Counted from the first letter of the stretch, positions 38,653 to 47,382 are shown. The stretch: 64,000 nt of DNA from Pyrococcus sp. NA2 (GCF_000211475.1 NC_015474.1:1116001-1180000); one strand, 5' to 3'. Notes: generated from the sequence alone by a model not told the origin. A program made the numbers and translations.

Positions 38653-38976
38653 ATGAAGGTTTACCATCCAAATAGAAAGTGGCCCAGGGAATACCAGGAA
38701 GTTCTCGAGGCAATGAGGGACATAAAAGATCCAGTCACTGGAGAAAGCATATTAGAGTCTGGGATACTCGCCGGTCTTGAAGTTTCAAAGGATACCCTCA
38801 AGGTGTGGCTTAAGTTTGAGAGTCATGCCGAGTACAACATCTTAGGTGGAGCCGCAATGGCGTATTCAAAGATAGTTGGCGACATAATGGAGAGATTTGC
38901 AATGGTTAAGTTTGATAATGTCTACATCTACGATCTCTCAGGAAATCCAATAGGAGTGTTCAGGAAGAAAGGGTGA
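38653..38976 (+). CDS. DUF59/MIP18-like iron-sulfur assembly protein
   Basis: A 107-residue protein with the DUF59 pattern: EVLEAMRDIKDPVTGESILESG followed by VSKDTLKVWLKFESHAEYN. Such proteins assist iron-sulfur cluster delivery. The usual small-domain cysteine is absent, so its exact role is unclear. The start is ATG 38653 with GAGGTGGAGAAC upstream, ten bases after the pyk stop, so the two are probably co-transcribed. Confidence 0.78.
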   Translation: MKVYHPNRKWPREYQEVLEAMRDIKDPVTGESILESGILAGLEVSKDTLKVWLKFESHAEYNILGGAAMAYSKIVGDIMERFAMVKFDNVYIYDLSGNPIGVFRKKG

Positions 38977-38980
38977 TTCA

Positions 38981-39745
38981 ATGGATGATATGCTATTGTT
39001 GGCCCTGAAGCTAGGTATCTTTGTAGCTTTAATGACATCTCTAGGCTCTTTCATGGCCTTATTTTCAAGTAAGTTACCTGATTGGGGAGTTGACTTTAGC
39101 TTAGCATTTGCAGCTGGAGTGATGATAGTAGCGAGTTTCACCAGCTTGATAATCCCAGCAATGGGCATTTCTAATTCATTCTTTCCAGTTGGAATTGGAA
39201 TAGCACTTGGCGTTTTGATCTTGATAGTAATCGATAGGGCGATTCCACATGAGCACTTAGTCAGGGGGTATGAGGGGCCTAAAGAACTAAAAGACAAATT
39301 AAGAACTGCATGGCTCTTAGTATTCGCAATGATAATTCACAATTTGCCTGAAGGATTAGCAATAGGGGTTTCTTTGGCTTACAATAGGATTGAAGGCATA
39401 ATCACTGGAATTGCAATAGGTATTCAGGACATCCCCGAGGGCACGGTAGTTTCCTTACCTCTCGCAACCTTACAGGGGAAGAGACTTATTCCAATAGCTT
39501 TGGGAGTTCTCAGCGGTATAGCTGAGATGATAATGGTCATATTCGGAGCTTTATTCTTCTCGATATCGGATAAACTGCTCCCCTATGGTCTCTCAATAGC
39601 TGGAGGAGCCATGCTTTATGTAACGGTTAAGGAAATGATTCCAGAGATATACATGAAGGGAAAAGAATCTAATGAGTTAATAATCACCTTGGGCTTTTTC
39701 CTAGGTTTCTACCTGATGCTCATCTTGGATACGATCTTGGGATAA
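38981..39745 (+). CDS. ZIP-family metal transporter
   Basis: A 254-residue membrane protein with eight predicted helices. Metal-binding motifs are MIIHNLPEGLAIGVSLAYN in helix 4 and IGIQDIPEGTVVSLPLA in helix 5, the binuclear centre of ZIP carriers. It probably imports zinc or other divalent cations. Four bases separate it from the preceding DUF59 gene, so it belongs to the same transcript. Its stop codon overlaps the TATA region of L10e. Confidence 0.92.
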   Translation: MDDMLLLALKLGIFVALMTSLGSFMALFSSKLPDWGVDFSLAFAAGVMIVASFTSLIIPAMGISNSFFPVGIGIALGVLILIVIDRAIPHEHLVRGYEGPKELKDKLRTAWLLVFAMIIHNLPEGLAIGVSLAYNRIEGIITGIAIGIQDIPEGTVVSLPLATLQGKRLIPIALGVLSGIAEMIMVIFGALFFSISDKLLPYGLSIAGGAMLYVTVKEMIPEIYMKGKESNELIITLGFFLGFYLMLILDTILG

Positions 39746-39746
39746 C

Positions 39747-39754
39747 TTTATAAG
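39747..39754 (+). promoter_or_regulatory. TATA box of the L10e gene
   Basis: TTTATAAG follows the ZIP stop codon. It predicts transcription start near 39775-39780 and a leader of about 30 bases. Confidence 0.6.
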
Positions 39755-39809
39755 CTCAACCTGGGCCCTTAATTTAGAGCTTTCCTCATGCTGATTCGGG
39801 GGTGAGAAA

Positions 39810-40355
39810 ATGGCGCTGAGGCCTGCAAAAATAGACAGGTACGTTGACAAGCCTGCTTATACAAGGAGGGAATACATAAGGGGAGCTCCTGGACCAAAGA
39901 TAACGATATTCGATATGGGAAACCCTGCAGGTGATTTTGAGTTTGAAGTTGCTCTCCACACAGCTGAGCCAGTTCAAATAAGGCAGAATGCCCTTGAGGC
40001 TGCGAGACAGCAGGTTAACAGATACCTTCAGAAGAACGTCGGTAGGAGCAACTATCACTTCAAGATAAGGGTCTATCCATTCCAGGTTCTCAGGGAGAAC
40101 CCAATGGCTACCGGAAGAAAGGCTGATCGTTATGGAAACGGTATGAGGAGGCCATTTGGAAAGCCAATTGGGCTTGCTGCTAGACTCAAGAGAGATCAGA
40201 AGATATTAAGCATAAGGGTTAATAGACAACATCTAAAGTTTGCAATTGAAGGTGCAAGGAGAGCTGCAATGAAGTTCCCATGCAAGTGCTACTACAGAAT
40301 CTATGACAAAGAAGGAAATGATGTAACGACAAAAATCCTATCCCAAGGTCTCTAA
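39810..40355 (+). CDS. rpl10e: Ribosomal protein L10e (uL16 family)
   Basis: A 181-residue large-subunit protein with the archaeal signatures [20 protein letters not shown] and AGADRL-like [21 protein letters not shown]. It sits near the peptidyl transferase centre and helps A-site tRNA positioning. GGGGGTGAGAAA precedes the ATG. It is separated from the upstream ZIP gene by its own TATA box and followed by queD. Confidence 0.97.
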   Translation: MALRPAKIDRYVDKPAYTRREYIRGAPGPKITIFDMGNPAGDFEFEVALHTAEPVQIRQNALEAARQQVNRYLQKNVGRSNYHFKIRVYPFQVLRENPMATGRKADRYGNGMRRPFGKPIGLAARLKRDQKILSIRVNRQHLKFAIEGARRAAMKFPCKCYYRIYDKEGNDVTTKILSQGL

Positions 40356-40394
40356 CTTTATATCTTATCCCTCTTATACCTTTTTGGTGGTTCC

Positions 40395-40742
40395 ATGAAA
40401 AGTAGGGTTGTCATTAGAACTAGTTTTGATGCAGCCCATGCGGTTAAGATCGGGGATTCATGGGAGGATGTACATGGACACACCTTCTTCCTGGAAGTGG
40501 TTGTTGAGGGAGAAATAAGGGATGGTTATATAATTGATTTTATTGAACTAAGGAAATTGGTTGATGGAATAATTAAAGAGCTTGATCATAGGAATCTAAA
40601 CAACATCTTTGAAAATCCAACAACAGAGAATATCGCCCTTTGGATTTCGAAAAAAATAAAAGAGAAATTGCCTGAACGTGTAAAGCTAAAAAGACTTCTT
40701 CTTTGGGAGGGAAAAGAGAACGGGGTGGAGTTAGAGTGGTAA
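40395..40742 (+). CDS. queD: 6-pyruvoyl-tetrahydropterin synthase / QueD-like protein
   Basis: A 115-residue COG0720 protein. The zinc ligands are H15 (FDAAH), H27 and H29 (HGH). The catalytic cysteine of canonical QueD is absent; instead E24 lies three residues before HGH, as in the PTPS-III type. Overlap with queE argues for a role in 7-deazaguanine synthesis for archaeosine. The GGTGGTTCC region precedes the ATG. Confidence 0.85.
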   Translation: MKSRVVIRTSFDAAHAVKIGDSWEDVHGHTFFLEVVVEGEIRDGYIIDFIELRKLVDGIIKELDHRNLNNIFENPTTENIALWISKKIKEKLPERVKLKRLLLWEGKENGVELEW

Positions 40743-41500
40743 AACTCATACTTGCGGAAGTATTTAATAGTTGGCAGGGAGAAGGGGGTAGTGTTCCAGG
40801 TAGTGCATTTGGTAGGAGGCAGATATTTGTAAGGTTCGCTGGTTGTGATCTTAGATGTTTTTACTGTGATTCATCTCAGTTCTTGAGTCCTTTAAATGTT
40901 AAAACATGGCGTGTTGAAATTGAGCCATTTTCAGGGAAATTTGAGTACAAGAAGAATCCGGCGAGCGTCGAAGAGGTTGTGAAAGTTGTACTCTCCCTTG
41001 ATACTGGAGACATCCATTCTATAAGCTATACTGGAGGAGAACCAACGTTACAGATAAAGGGACTTAGGATTCTAATGGATAGAATGAAATCATTAGGTTT
41101 TGATAACTTCTTAGAAACCCATGGAGGTCATCCAAATCTAATAAGGGAAATAGCTGAATTGGTGGACTATGCAAGCGTTGACATAAAGGATGAATCTTCC
41201 AAGGCCTATGGTAACTGGAAGGATCTTGTTCTCAGAGAGGTTGAAAGCATAAAGATTCTTAAGGACGCAGGTGCTGAAGTTTATGCAAAACTTGTTGTCA
41301 CCAGGGATACAAAGCTCGAAAACGTTCGCTGGTATGCTGAACTTTTGAGAGGACTAGCACCTTTGGTTATACAACCCGCTGAGCCGATTAACATTTCAAT
41401 GAAATTTTTAATGAAACTGTACAATGAAGTCGCTAGAATTATGGGAAAAAAGAACGTTGGCCTAAGCTTTCAAGTTCACAAGTATCTGGGGGTTTTATGA
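40736..41500 (+). CDS. queE: 7-carboxy-7-deazaguanine synthase, radical SAM
   Basis: A 254-residue radical SAM enzyme that converts 6-carboxytetrahydropterin to 7-carboxy-7-deazaguanine, a step to archaeosine in tRNA. The cluster motif is C37-x3-C41-x2-C44 (CDLRCFYC). Family motifs FNSWQGEGG and SYTGGEPTLQ are visible. The start is GTG 40736 inside the last codons of queD, with GGGGTGGAG upstream; a TTG at 40703 lies too deep in queD. It overlaps the next ORF by four bases. Confidence 0.93.
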   Translation: MVKLILAEVFNSWQGEGGSVPGSAFGRRQIFVRFAGCDLRCFYCDSSQFLSPLNVKTWRVEIEPFSGKFEYKKNPASVEEVVKVVLSLDTGDIHSISYTGGEPTLQIKGLRILMDRMKSLGFDNFLETHGGHPNLIREIAELVDYASVDIKDESSKAYGNWKDLVLREVESIKILKDAGAEVYAKLVVTRDTKLENVRWYAELLRGLAPLVIQPAEPINISMKFLMKLYNEVARIMGKKNVGLSFQVHKYLGVL

Positions 41501-41787
41501 TGGAAGAAGACCTGACAAACTGCCTAAAGCTGATAAAGGCGAGGTTAGAGTTTGCTGAAAAACTTTACGGCTTTAGTGTGAACTACGTTCCCCTTGTAAT
41601 TGAAGATAATGACATAATAGTGTTTGACAAAAGGAATGAAAAGATAAAATGGCTTAGCACCAAATCACCACTCTCCAGGGAAGAGCTAGGTAACGTTCTC
41701 CCAAAGATAAGAGAAAATATAAAGAAGGGCTTAATAGATTTGTTGATAACTTTAAATTTTGAAGAGATAAGTGGGCCTGAGCACTAA
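41497..41787 (+). CDS. Small conserved-looking protein coupled to queE, unknown
   Basis: No family recognised. The 96-residue product has an N-terminal helix, a short beta section (VPLVIEDNDIIVFDKRNEKIKWL) and a C-terminal helix. It starts by ATGA overlap with queE, so it is co-translated, which hints at a link with archaeosine synthesis. It overlaps the convergent cysS end by four bases. Confidence 0.68.
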   Translation: MMEEDLTNCLKLIKARLEFAEKLYGFSVNYVPLVIEDNDIIVFDKRNEKIKWLSTKSPLSREELGNVLPKIRENIKKGLIDLLITLNFEEISGPEH

Positions 41788-43214
41788 ACTTTTATCCTCT
41801 TCCAAACCGTTTCTTGTCCCCTGTCCTCCAACTGAATTCCCAATCTTCTCAACTCTTCCCTTATCTTGTCCGCAAGGTCAAACCTCTTCTCCTTCCTTAG
41901 TTGGCTTCTAACATCTACCAATACTTTTATGAGTTCCTCTTCAATTTCCCTTTTTTCCTCTTTGAAGTAGTCCTCGAATATTCCAAAGATCTCGCTAACT
42001 ACCTTAAAGAACTCAAGGGCTTTCCTTAATATAGCCTCTTTAGGTCTTTCCTTTTCGGTTAGATACTTGTTTATTGCATTTGAAACCTCGAACACAGCCT
42101 TTAGGGCTTCAGCAGTATTAAAATCATCGTCCATGGCTTCATAGAATTTCTTCCTTGCATTCTTTATGGCTTCATATACTTCATAATCATCTTCATCCCA
42201 TGTATAAGCTAATTCAGCTCTTTCCATTGCTATCCTTATGTTCTCAAGGGTGTTGTATAGTCTTTCAAGATTATTCTTTGCATGTTGCAATCCCTCCTCA
42301 CTATAATCAAGTGGAGAGCGATAGTGTTTTTGAAGGACGAAGAATCTTATAACTTCTGGAGAGTATCTTTGAAGTAGTTCCCTGACGGTAACGAAGTTTC
42401 CTAAGCTTTTACTCATCTTCTCTCCCTTGACCATTACGAAGCCCGTGTGGAGCCAATATCTCACCCATTCGTGCCCAAAGCAGGCTTCACTTTGGGCTAT
42501 CTCGTTTTCGTGATGGGGAAATATTAGGTCATTTCCTCCACCGTGAATATCAAAACTCTCACCGAGGTACTTACTACTCATAACTGAACATTCTATATGC
42601 CACCCTGGCCTTCCTTCTCCCCAAGGACTATCCCATTTGGGCTCTCCTGGTTTTGCCTTCTTCCAAAGTGCAAAATCTTCTGGATTCTTTTTGCCCTCTC
42701 CTGGCTCAACTCTTGCCCCTTTTCTCAGCTCTTCTATTTTAATCCCACTAAGCTTTCCATACTCTTTGAATTTTTGAACTTCAAAGTACACTCCATCTTT
42801 TCCTTCATATGCATATCCTTTCTCTTCTAACTTTTTGATGAAATCTATTATGTCCCCTATATGTTCCGTAACCCTTGGATATATATCCGCGGGCTTAACC
42901 TTGAGAGCGTTCATGTCCTCAAGGAATACTTTTATGAACTTCTCAGCAAGTTCTTTTGGATCTTCGCCAGTCTCCCTTGCTCTCCTTATTATCTTATCAT
43001 CTATGTCAGTAAAGTTCATTACCATAAGCACGGTGTATCCTTTATGTTCTAGGTACCTCCTTATAACATCAAAAGCGATGTAAGTCCTCGCATGGCCAAG
43101 GTGAGGATAATCATAAACTGTAGGACCACAAACGTACATTCGAACTTCTCCCTCTCTAATGGGTTTGAATTCCTCCTTCCTTTTAGTTAAGGTATTGTAC
43201 ACTTTAAGGCTCAT
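41784..43214 (-). CDS. cysS: Cysteinyl-tRNA synthetase
   Basis: A 476-residue class I synthetase. The HIGH-like motif is PTVYDYPHLGHARTY near residues 31-45, and the KMSKS loop is KGEKMSKSLGNFV. Zinc-binding residues occur in CGPTVYD, GWHIECSVM and HHENEIAQSE. The C-terminal helical anticodon domain is complete. The start ATG is preceded by GGAGGGTGGATTAG-like sequence. Confidence 0.96.
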   Translation of the reverse strand: MSLKVYNTLTKRKEEFKPIREGEVRMYVCGPTVYDYPHLGHARTYIAFDVIRRYLEHKGYTVLMVMNFTDIDDKIIRRARETGEDPKELAEKFIKVFLEDMNALKVKPADIYPRVTEHIGDIIDFIKKLEEKGYAYEGKDGVYFEVQKFKEYGKLSGIKIEELRKGARVEPGEGKKNPEDFALWKKAKPGEPKWDSPWGEGRPGWHIECSVMSSKYLGESFDIHGGGNDLIFPHHENEIAQSEACFGHEWVRYWLHTGFVMVKGEKMSKSLGNFVTVRELLQRYSPEVIRFFVLQKHYRSPLDYSEEGLQHAKNNLERLYNTLENIRIAMERAELAYTWDEDDYEVYEAIKNARKKFYEAMDDDFNTAEALKAVFEVSNAINKYLTEKERPKEAILRKALEFFKVVSEIFGIFEDYFKEEKREIEEELIKVLVDVRSQLRKEKRFDLADKIREELRRLGIQLEDRGQETVWKRIKV

Positions 43215-43313
43215 CTAATCCACCCTCCCTACCTTTCTTTCCACTCTTATTAGGGTGTCGGTTATGGCAAGTTATTCCTTGCGATACACAAAAAGCTTGT
43301 ATTCAAAGCAACC

Positions 43314-43321
43314 TTTAAATA
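43314..43321 (+). promoter_or_regulatory. TATA box of the RAM-domain gene
   Basis: TTTAAATA lies 36 bases before the ATG, predicting a leader of about ten bases that includes GGTGATGAAAG. Confidence 0.6.
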
Positions 43322-43353
43322 CCTAGGAGAGTAACTTTCTTTGGTGATGAAAG

Positions 43354-43581
43354 ATGGTGACAGCCTTTATCTTGATGGTTACGGCCGCTGGTAAAGAAAG
43401 GGAAGTTATGGAAAAACTTCTTGCCATGCCAGAAGTTAAGGAAGCCTACGTTGTTTATGGGGAATATGACTTGATAGTAAAGGTTGAAACGGACACATTA
43501 AAGGATCTTGATCAATTCATAACTGAAAAGATAAGGAAGATGCCAGAGATCCAGATGACTTCGACTATGATAGCAATTTAA
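43354..43581 (+). CDS. Stand-alone Lrp/AsnC effector-binding (RAM) domain protein
   Basis: A 75-residue protein consisting only of the RAM/SRAM ligand-binding domain (FILMVTAAGKEREVMEKLLAM; VYGEYDLIVKVETDTLKDL). It has no DNA-binding helix-turn-helix. Such small proteins form rings and bind amino acids, and may modulate full-length Lrp proteins by hetero-oligomerisation. ATG 43354 has GGTGATG upstream. Confidence 0.92.
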   Translation: MVTAFILMVTAAGKEREVMEKLLAMPEVKEAYVVYGEYDLIVKVETDTLKDLDQFITEKIRKMPEIQMTSTMIAI

Positions 43582-43586
43582 TTTTT

Positions 43587-44258
43587 CTATTTGTTCATTA
43601 GGATTCTAATTCTTTCCGCAGCATCTTTTGCTTTATCTGATATCCTGCTTAGGGTTCTTGCGATATTCAAGATATAGAACCCGTCTTTCCAGTCTAGTTC
43701 GCTTTTGAAAACTAGCTCCATTAATTTTGAATCTAGTCCATCTATTTTGCTTTCCACATTTTCTATCTCTTCTATTATCTTGTATTCCCTCTCAATCTCC
43801 CTATCTGCGAATCCACTCTCAAGCACAACATCGAGCTGTTTTATCGCTTCGTAAACTAACTTTGCAGCTTTGATGCTTTCCTTCCCCATCTTAAGGATTA
43901 GTTCCTTGATTTCCTGTGGTATTTCATCAATTTTCTCTCTGACCAGTAGCCATTTGGCAGTATCTTCGGCTGCGTCAGCTATCTTATCCTGCATGTGTAA
44001 GTACTCAAGGATGTCACTTCTCTGCACTGGCATCAGTAGCTTTGAGGTTATGCTACTTCTTAACTCGCTTTTAATCCTGTCAGCGACATCTTCAAGTTCA
44101 TCAACTTTTCTTGCATATTCTACCATCTCTTGGTAATTACCTTTGGCCCAGAGATCGAGGCTCTTTTCTAGGGTCTCTACTGCTTGAACGACTACTTCAG
44201 CATGCTTTATTAACGGTTTAAATGGGCTCTTTGCAAAGAGTTTTTTCCAAACCTGCAT
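43587..44258 (-). CDS. DUF47 family PhoU-like protein
   Basis: A 223-residue all-helical protein of the TIGR00153/DUF47 group, related to PhoU. Acidic metal-binding E/DxxxD patterns appear in ARKVDELEDVADRIKSEL and MQDKIADAAEDTAKWLL. Such proteins accompany Pit phosphate carriers and probably regulate them. It lies six bases downstream of the pit gene and is co-transcribed. Confidence 0.92.
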   Translation of the reverse strand: MQVWKKLFAKSPFKPLIKHAEVVVQAVETLEKSLDLWAKGNYQEMVEYARKVDELEDVADRIKSELRSSITSKLLMPVQRSDILEYLHMQDKIADAAEDTAKWLLVREKIDEIPQEIKELILKMGKESIKAAKLVYEAIKQLDVVLESGFADREIEREYKIIEEIENVESKIDGLDSKLMELVFKSELDWKDGFYILNIARTLSRISDKAKDAAERIRILMNK

Positions 44259-44264
44259 TTTGAA

Positions 44265-45482
44265 TCACCCTATGATTCTTAGTCCCTCAAATATCACCGC
44301 GGATATGGCGGCAGCTACGGGAACTGTAACGAACCATGAGATTATTATGTCTCTAACAACGTTCTTATTTATCGCTTTTACTCCCCTTGCTAATCCAACT
44401 CCTATTACGGCTCCAACAACGGTATGGGTAGTTGATATTGGCATGCCAAGCCAGGACGCTATTAAAACGACAGTTGCAGCTGAGAAGTCTATTGTAAACC
44501 CTCTAGTGTTTGTTAGTTCCGTTATTCTCTTTCCAACGGTCTCCATAACCCTATATCCGTAGGTAGCCACTCCAATTGCTATTCCGAGCCCACCTAACGC
44601 CAGTATCCACCTAGGAACGGGGACTTTTGCTCCTGCCATTCCAAGAGTTGCTATGGTGTATACGGCTGCTACGGGCCCTATGGCGTTTGCAACGTCGTTT
44701 GCACCATGAGCCAAAGCAACGTAGCCCGAGGTTATCACCTGGACTCTTCTGAAGATTGCTTCAGCTCCAAGATAGGGATCAACACTGGGGAATTTAACTC
44801 TAAGAATTAGACTTGTTATTGCAAATGTTATCAATCCAGCGGGAATTCCAAGTTTCAAGATGCCCATATAGAGGGAGTTGCCATGGAGGACTTTTATGTA
44901 GAACATTGTTCCTATGACAACGAATGCCAGTGCGATCCAGAAAGGTGACCATCTCTTTGCACTTTTTATTGGATTATCGCTTCTAAGTACAGTTCTCCTT
45001 ATCGCCCTAAAGACTAGGAAAGCAAATATGGCTCCAACTATTGGAGAGAGAATCCAGCTAAGGACCACTTTGGTTACCTTGCTCCAGTTAACTATCTCTG
45101 GGCCAGCGTAAACTATGCCGTATCCAATTATCCCTCCAATTATTGAATGCGTTGTTGAGACTGGTAGGCCATATTTTGTTGCTATAACTAGCCAGATTGT
45201 AGCTCCTAGAAGAGCTGCAATTGAGCCATACACTAGCACGTTTGGATCTGAAATCTTGCCTAGATCTATAATTCCCTTTCTTATAGTTTCAGTTACCGTT
45301 TTTCCAAAGAAGTAAGCTCCTGTAAATTCTAAAATTCCAGCTATTATTACAGCCTGTCTCGGGGTTATAGCACCAGCACCTACGGCAGTACTCATAGAAT
45401 TAGCAGCATCATTAGCTCCTATGGCCCAGGCCATGGCTAAACCGAGAATAAGCGTGAGAATTACCCATGGATCCGCAATCAT
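44265..45482 (-). CDS. pit: Inorganic phosphate transporter, Pit/PHO-4 family
   Basis: A 405-residue membrane carrier with about ten to eleven helices and the two diagnostic repeats GANDAANSMSTAVGAGAIT and HGANDVANAIGPVAA. It imports phosphate with sodium or protons. The next gene is its DUF47 partner. GGAGGGAATATC precedes the ATG, and TTATATA about 50 bases upstream is its TATA box. Three direct repeats lie further upstream. Confidence 0.95.
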   Translation of the reverse strand: MIADPWVILTLILGLAMAWAIGANDAANSMSTAVGAGAITPRQAVIIAGILEFTGAYFFGKTVTETIRKGIIDLGKISDPNVLVYGSIAALLGATIWLVIATKYGLPVSTTHSIIGGIIGYGIVYAGPEIVNWSKVTKVVLSWILSPIVGAIFAFLVFRAIRRTVLRSDNPIKSAKRWSPFWIALAFVVIGTMFYIKVLHGNSLYMGILKLGIPAGLITFAITSLILRVKFPSVDPYLGAEAIFRRVQVITSGYVALAHGANDVANAIGPVAAVYTIATLGMAGAKVPVPRWILALGGLGIAIGVATYGYRVMETVGKRITELTNTRGFTIDFSAATVVLIASWLGMPISTTHTVVGAVIGVGLARGVKAINKNVVRDIIISWFVTVPVAAAISAVIFEGLRIIG

Positions 45483-45541
45483 GATATTCCCTCCGGGCTA
45501 TATAGAACTATGATAGGTATATAATCCTTGTCGAAATAAAA

Positions 45542-45569
45542 TATCAATGTCTAAATAGTCTATATAGTC
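45542..45569 (-). repeat. Three 9-base direct repeats upstream of the pit TATA box
   Basis: On the minus strand the sequence reads GACTATATA, GACTATTTA, GACATTGAT. GAC recurs with an exact spacing of nine bases (GAC ends at 45567, 45558, 45549). The block lies just upstream of the TATATA box of pit and overlaps the stop region of the phosphoesterase gene. This looks like an operator for a phosphate-responsive regulator, by position only. Confidence 0.4.
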
Positions 45570-46198
45570 AATTTTGTGAGATAGATCCCTGGCGGTATTA
45601 TTACATCAACTGCCCTCACGTTCTTCAGCATGGGAGATAACTTGATTCCTTCCCTGATGTTAATTCCCTCATAGAAGGGATTTATTGTGGGGAACACCAA
45701 GATTTTTGATGTCCTAAGGAAGCATTTAAATTTCCTTTTTACTCCTCCAAAGGATACTAAGATGGAGGGATGGATGTGACCCATTATTATCCTTTCAAAT
45801 TTGATATCGGGAGGAGCTGCATGACCATGAATGAAAAGTCTCTCCTTATCGACTAAGTACTCAACCACTTCGACATTGTCAAATCTCTCCACTATTTCTT
45901 CGATTCTTCCATCGTGATTCCCCTTAGTGATTATTATCTTGAAATCTTTTAACAAATTGAAAAATTCGAGCAGGACTTTCCTGGTGAAACTGCTCAGCCC
46001 AATATCTTCTTTAACATCACCGAGTATTATTACACTGTCAGGATCCTCACTATTTATGAATTCCGCAAGTTTCCTTTCCAGTTTAGATCTTACATTTATA
46101 CCTCGAAATGGTTCAAATCCAAGATGAGGATCTGCAAAAACAAGCGTTTCTCCAAGTTTTGTTTTAAATTTAAAAGAATACAAAGAGAAATCGAACAT
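45560..46198 (-). CDS. Metallophosphoesterase (COG1407 type)
   Basis: A 212-residue calcineurin-like phosphoesterase. Metal motifs are FADPHLG, ILGDVKED, TKGNHDG, IHGHA and IMGHIHPS. COG1407 members sit near DNA-repair genes and are of uncertain function. The start is ATG 46198, with GAGAGGTC upstream, overlapping the TGA of the tiny eL41 gene by one base. A longer reading from 46267 is the eL41 gene in another frame and is rejected. Confidence 0.88.
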   Translation of the reverse strand: MFDFSLYSFKFKTKLGETLVFADPHLGFEPFRGINVRSKLERKLAEFINSEDPDSVIILGDVKEDIGLSSFTRKVLLEFFNLLKDFKIIITKGNHDGRIEEIVERFDNVEVVEYLVDKERLFIHGHAAPPDIKFERIIMGHIHPSILVSFGGVKRKFKCFLRTSKILVFPTINPFYEGINIREGIKLSPMLKNVRAVDVIIPPGIYLTKLTI

Positions 46199-46311
46199 CA
46201 AATGAGACCTCTCTCCTTCTTTCTTTGCCTCTTTAATCTTCTGATTCTTTTCTTGATCCACTTCCACCTCATCCTACCTTTCTTTTTCCACTTCCTTGGT
46301 CTCCTCTTCAT
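46198..46311 (-). CDS. rpl41e: Ribosomal protein eL41 (eS32), 37 residues
   Basis: A very short gene. The product begins [20 protein letters not shown] and ends [14 protein letters not shown], a single basic helix matching the archaeal/eukaryotic L41e protein, which lies at the subunit interface. GGAGGTGATGCTC gives a perfect ribosome binding site before the ATG. The stop TGA overlaps the phosphoesterase ATG (TGATG), so the two are translationally coupled. Confidence 0.9.
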
Positions 46312-46584
46312 GAGCATCACCTCCAGTTTTCTCTCCGAATTAGGCCTTGGTCTATGGTCTTTTAAGTTTTATTAAGTTGATCCAATATCGACATTCTATT
46401 CTCATTTCTCACATTATACACAATCTCCAGGACGAATGAACTCAGTGCGATAGCTAAGATACGAAATTCGTTTAGATATGGCTTTGAATCCCTGTAATTT
46501 AAAGTATCACTGCTAATATTTGCCTATCCTCTCATGGCGATAAACTTAACTCTTCAACCTTCATAGAAAGTTTTGGTGATCCTC
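46312..46584. other. Intergenic region with divergent promoters
   Basis: The left part (46355-46378) has AT-rich promoter elements for eL41 on the minus strand, and the right part has AGGAT-free sequence before the nitrilase binding site GGTGATCCTC. A minus-strand frame of about 50 codons (46372-46530) is open and protein-like but has no start codon; I do not call it a gene. Confidence 0.4.
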
Positions 46585-47373
46585 ATGGTTAAGGTCGCAT
46601 ATGTGCAGATGGAACCAAGGATACTTGAACCTGACAGGAACTACTCAAAAGCAGAGAAGTTAATTAGGGAGGCAAAAAAGGAAGGAGCAAAACTTGTTGT
46701 ACTACCGGAGCTATTCGATACAGGGTATAACTTTGAGAATCGGGAGGAAGTTTTTGAAGTAGCTCAAAAAATTCCAGAGGGTGAAACAACGACTTTCCTC
46801 ATGGACGTTGCCAGGGAACTTGAGATCTTCATAGTTGCGGGTACCGCTGAGAGGGATGGAAACTACCTATACAATTCTGCTGTGGTAGTGGGACCGGGAG
46901 GATATATTGGGAAGTATAGAAAGATTCACCTATTTTACAGAGAAAAATTTTTCTTTGAGCCGGGAGATATGGGATTCAAAGTTTTTGACCTTGGTTTTGC
47001 CAAGGTTGGAGTAATGATATGCTTTGATTGGTTCTTCCCTGAGAGTGCGAGAACACTTGCATTAAAGGGTGCTGAGATAATAGCACATCCAGCTAACCTA
47101 GTAATGCCCTATGCCCCGAGAGCCATGCCAATAAGGGCTCTTGAAAATAGGGTGTATACAATAACAGCCGATAGAGTCGGTGAGGAGAGGGGATTAAAGT
47201 TCATTGGAAGGAGCTTGATAGCCTCTCCAAGAGCGGAAGTTTTAGCGATGGCAAGTGAAACAGAAGAAGAAGTTGGCGTTGCTGAGATTGATTTGTACTT
47301 GGCGAGGAATAAGAGGTTAAATGATTTAAATGACATATTTAAGGACAGGAGGGAAGAATACTACTTCAAGTGA
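46585..47373 (+). CDS. Nitrilase/carbon-nitrogen hydrolase family amidase
   Basis: A 262-residue enzyme. The catalytic triad is E42 (LPELFDTGY), Lys in KYRKIHLFYREKFFF and Cys in MICFDWFFPES. It closely resembles, from memory, a structurally solved P. horikoshii homolog of the same length. It hydrolyses C-N bonds of amides; the substrate is not evident. The start is ATG 46585 with GGTGATCCTC upstream, so the earlier in-frame GTG is rejected. Confidence 0.93.
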   Translation: MVKVAYVQMEPRILEPDRNYSKAEKLIREAKKEGAKLVVLPELFDTGYNFENREEVFEVAQKIPEGETTTFLMDVARELEIFIVAGTAERDGNYLYNSAVVVGPGGYIGKYRKIHLFYREKFFFEPGDMGFKVFDLGFAKVGVMICFDWFFPESARTLALKGAEIIAHPANLVMPYAPRAMPIRALENRVYTITADRVGEERGLKFIGRSLIASPRAEVLAMASETEEEVGVAEIDLYLARNKRLNDLNDIFKDRREEYYFK

Positions 47374-47382
47374 GGTGAGAAG

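Noticed and set aside
43343-43353. C box (GTGATGA) before the RAM-domain gene
   Set aside because: It is the ribosome binding site of that gene; no D box follows.
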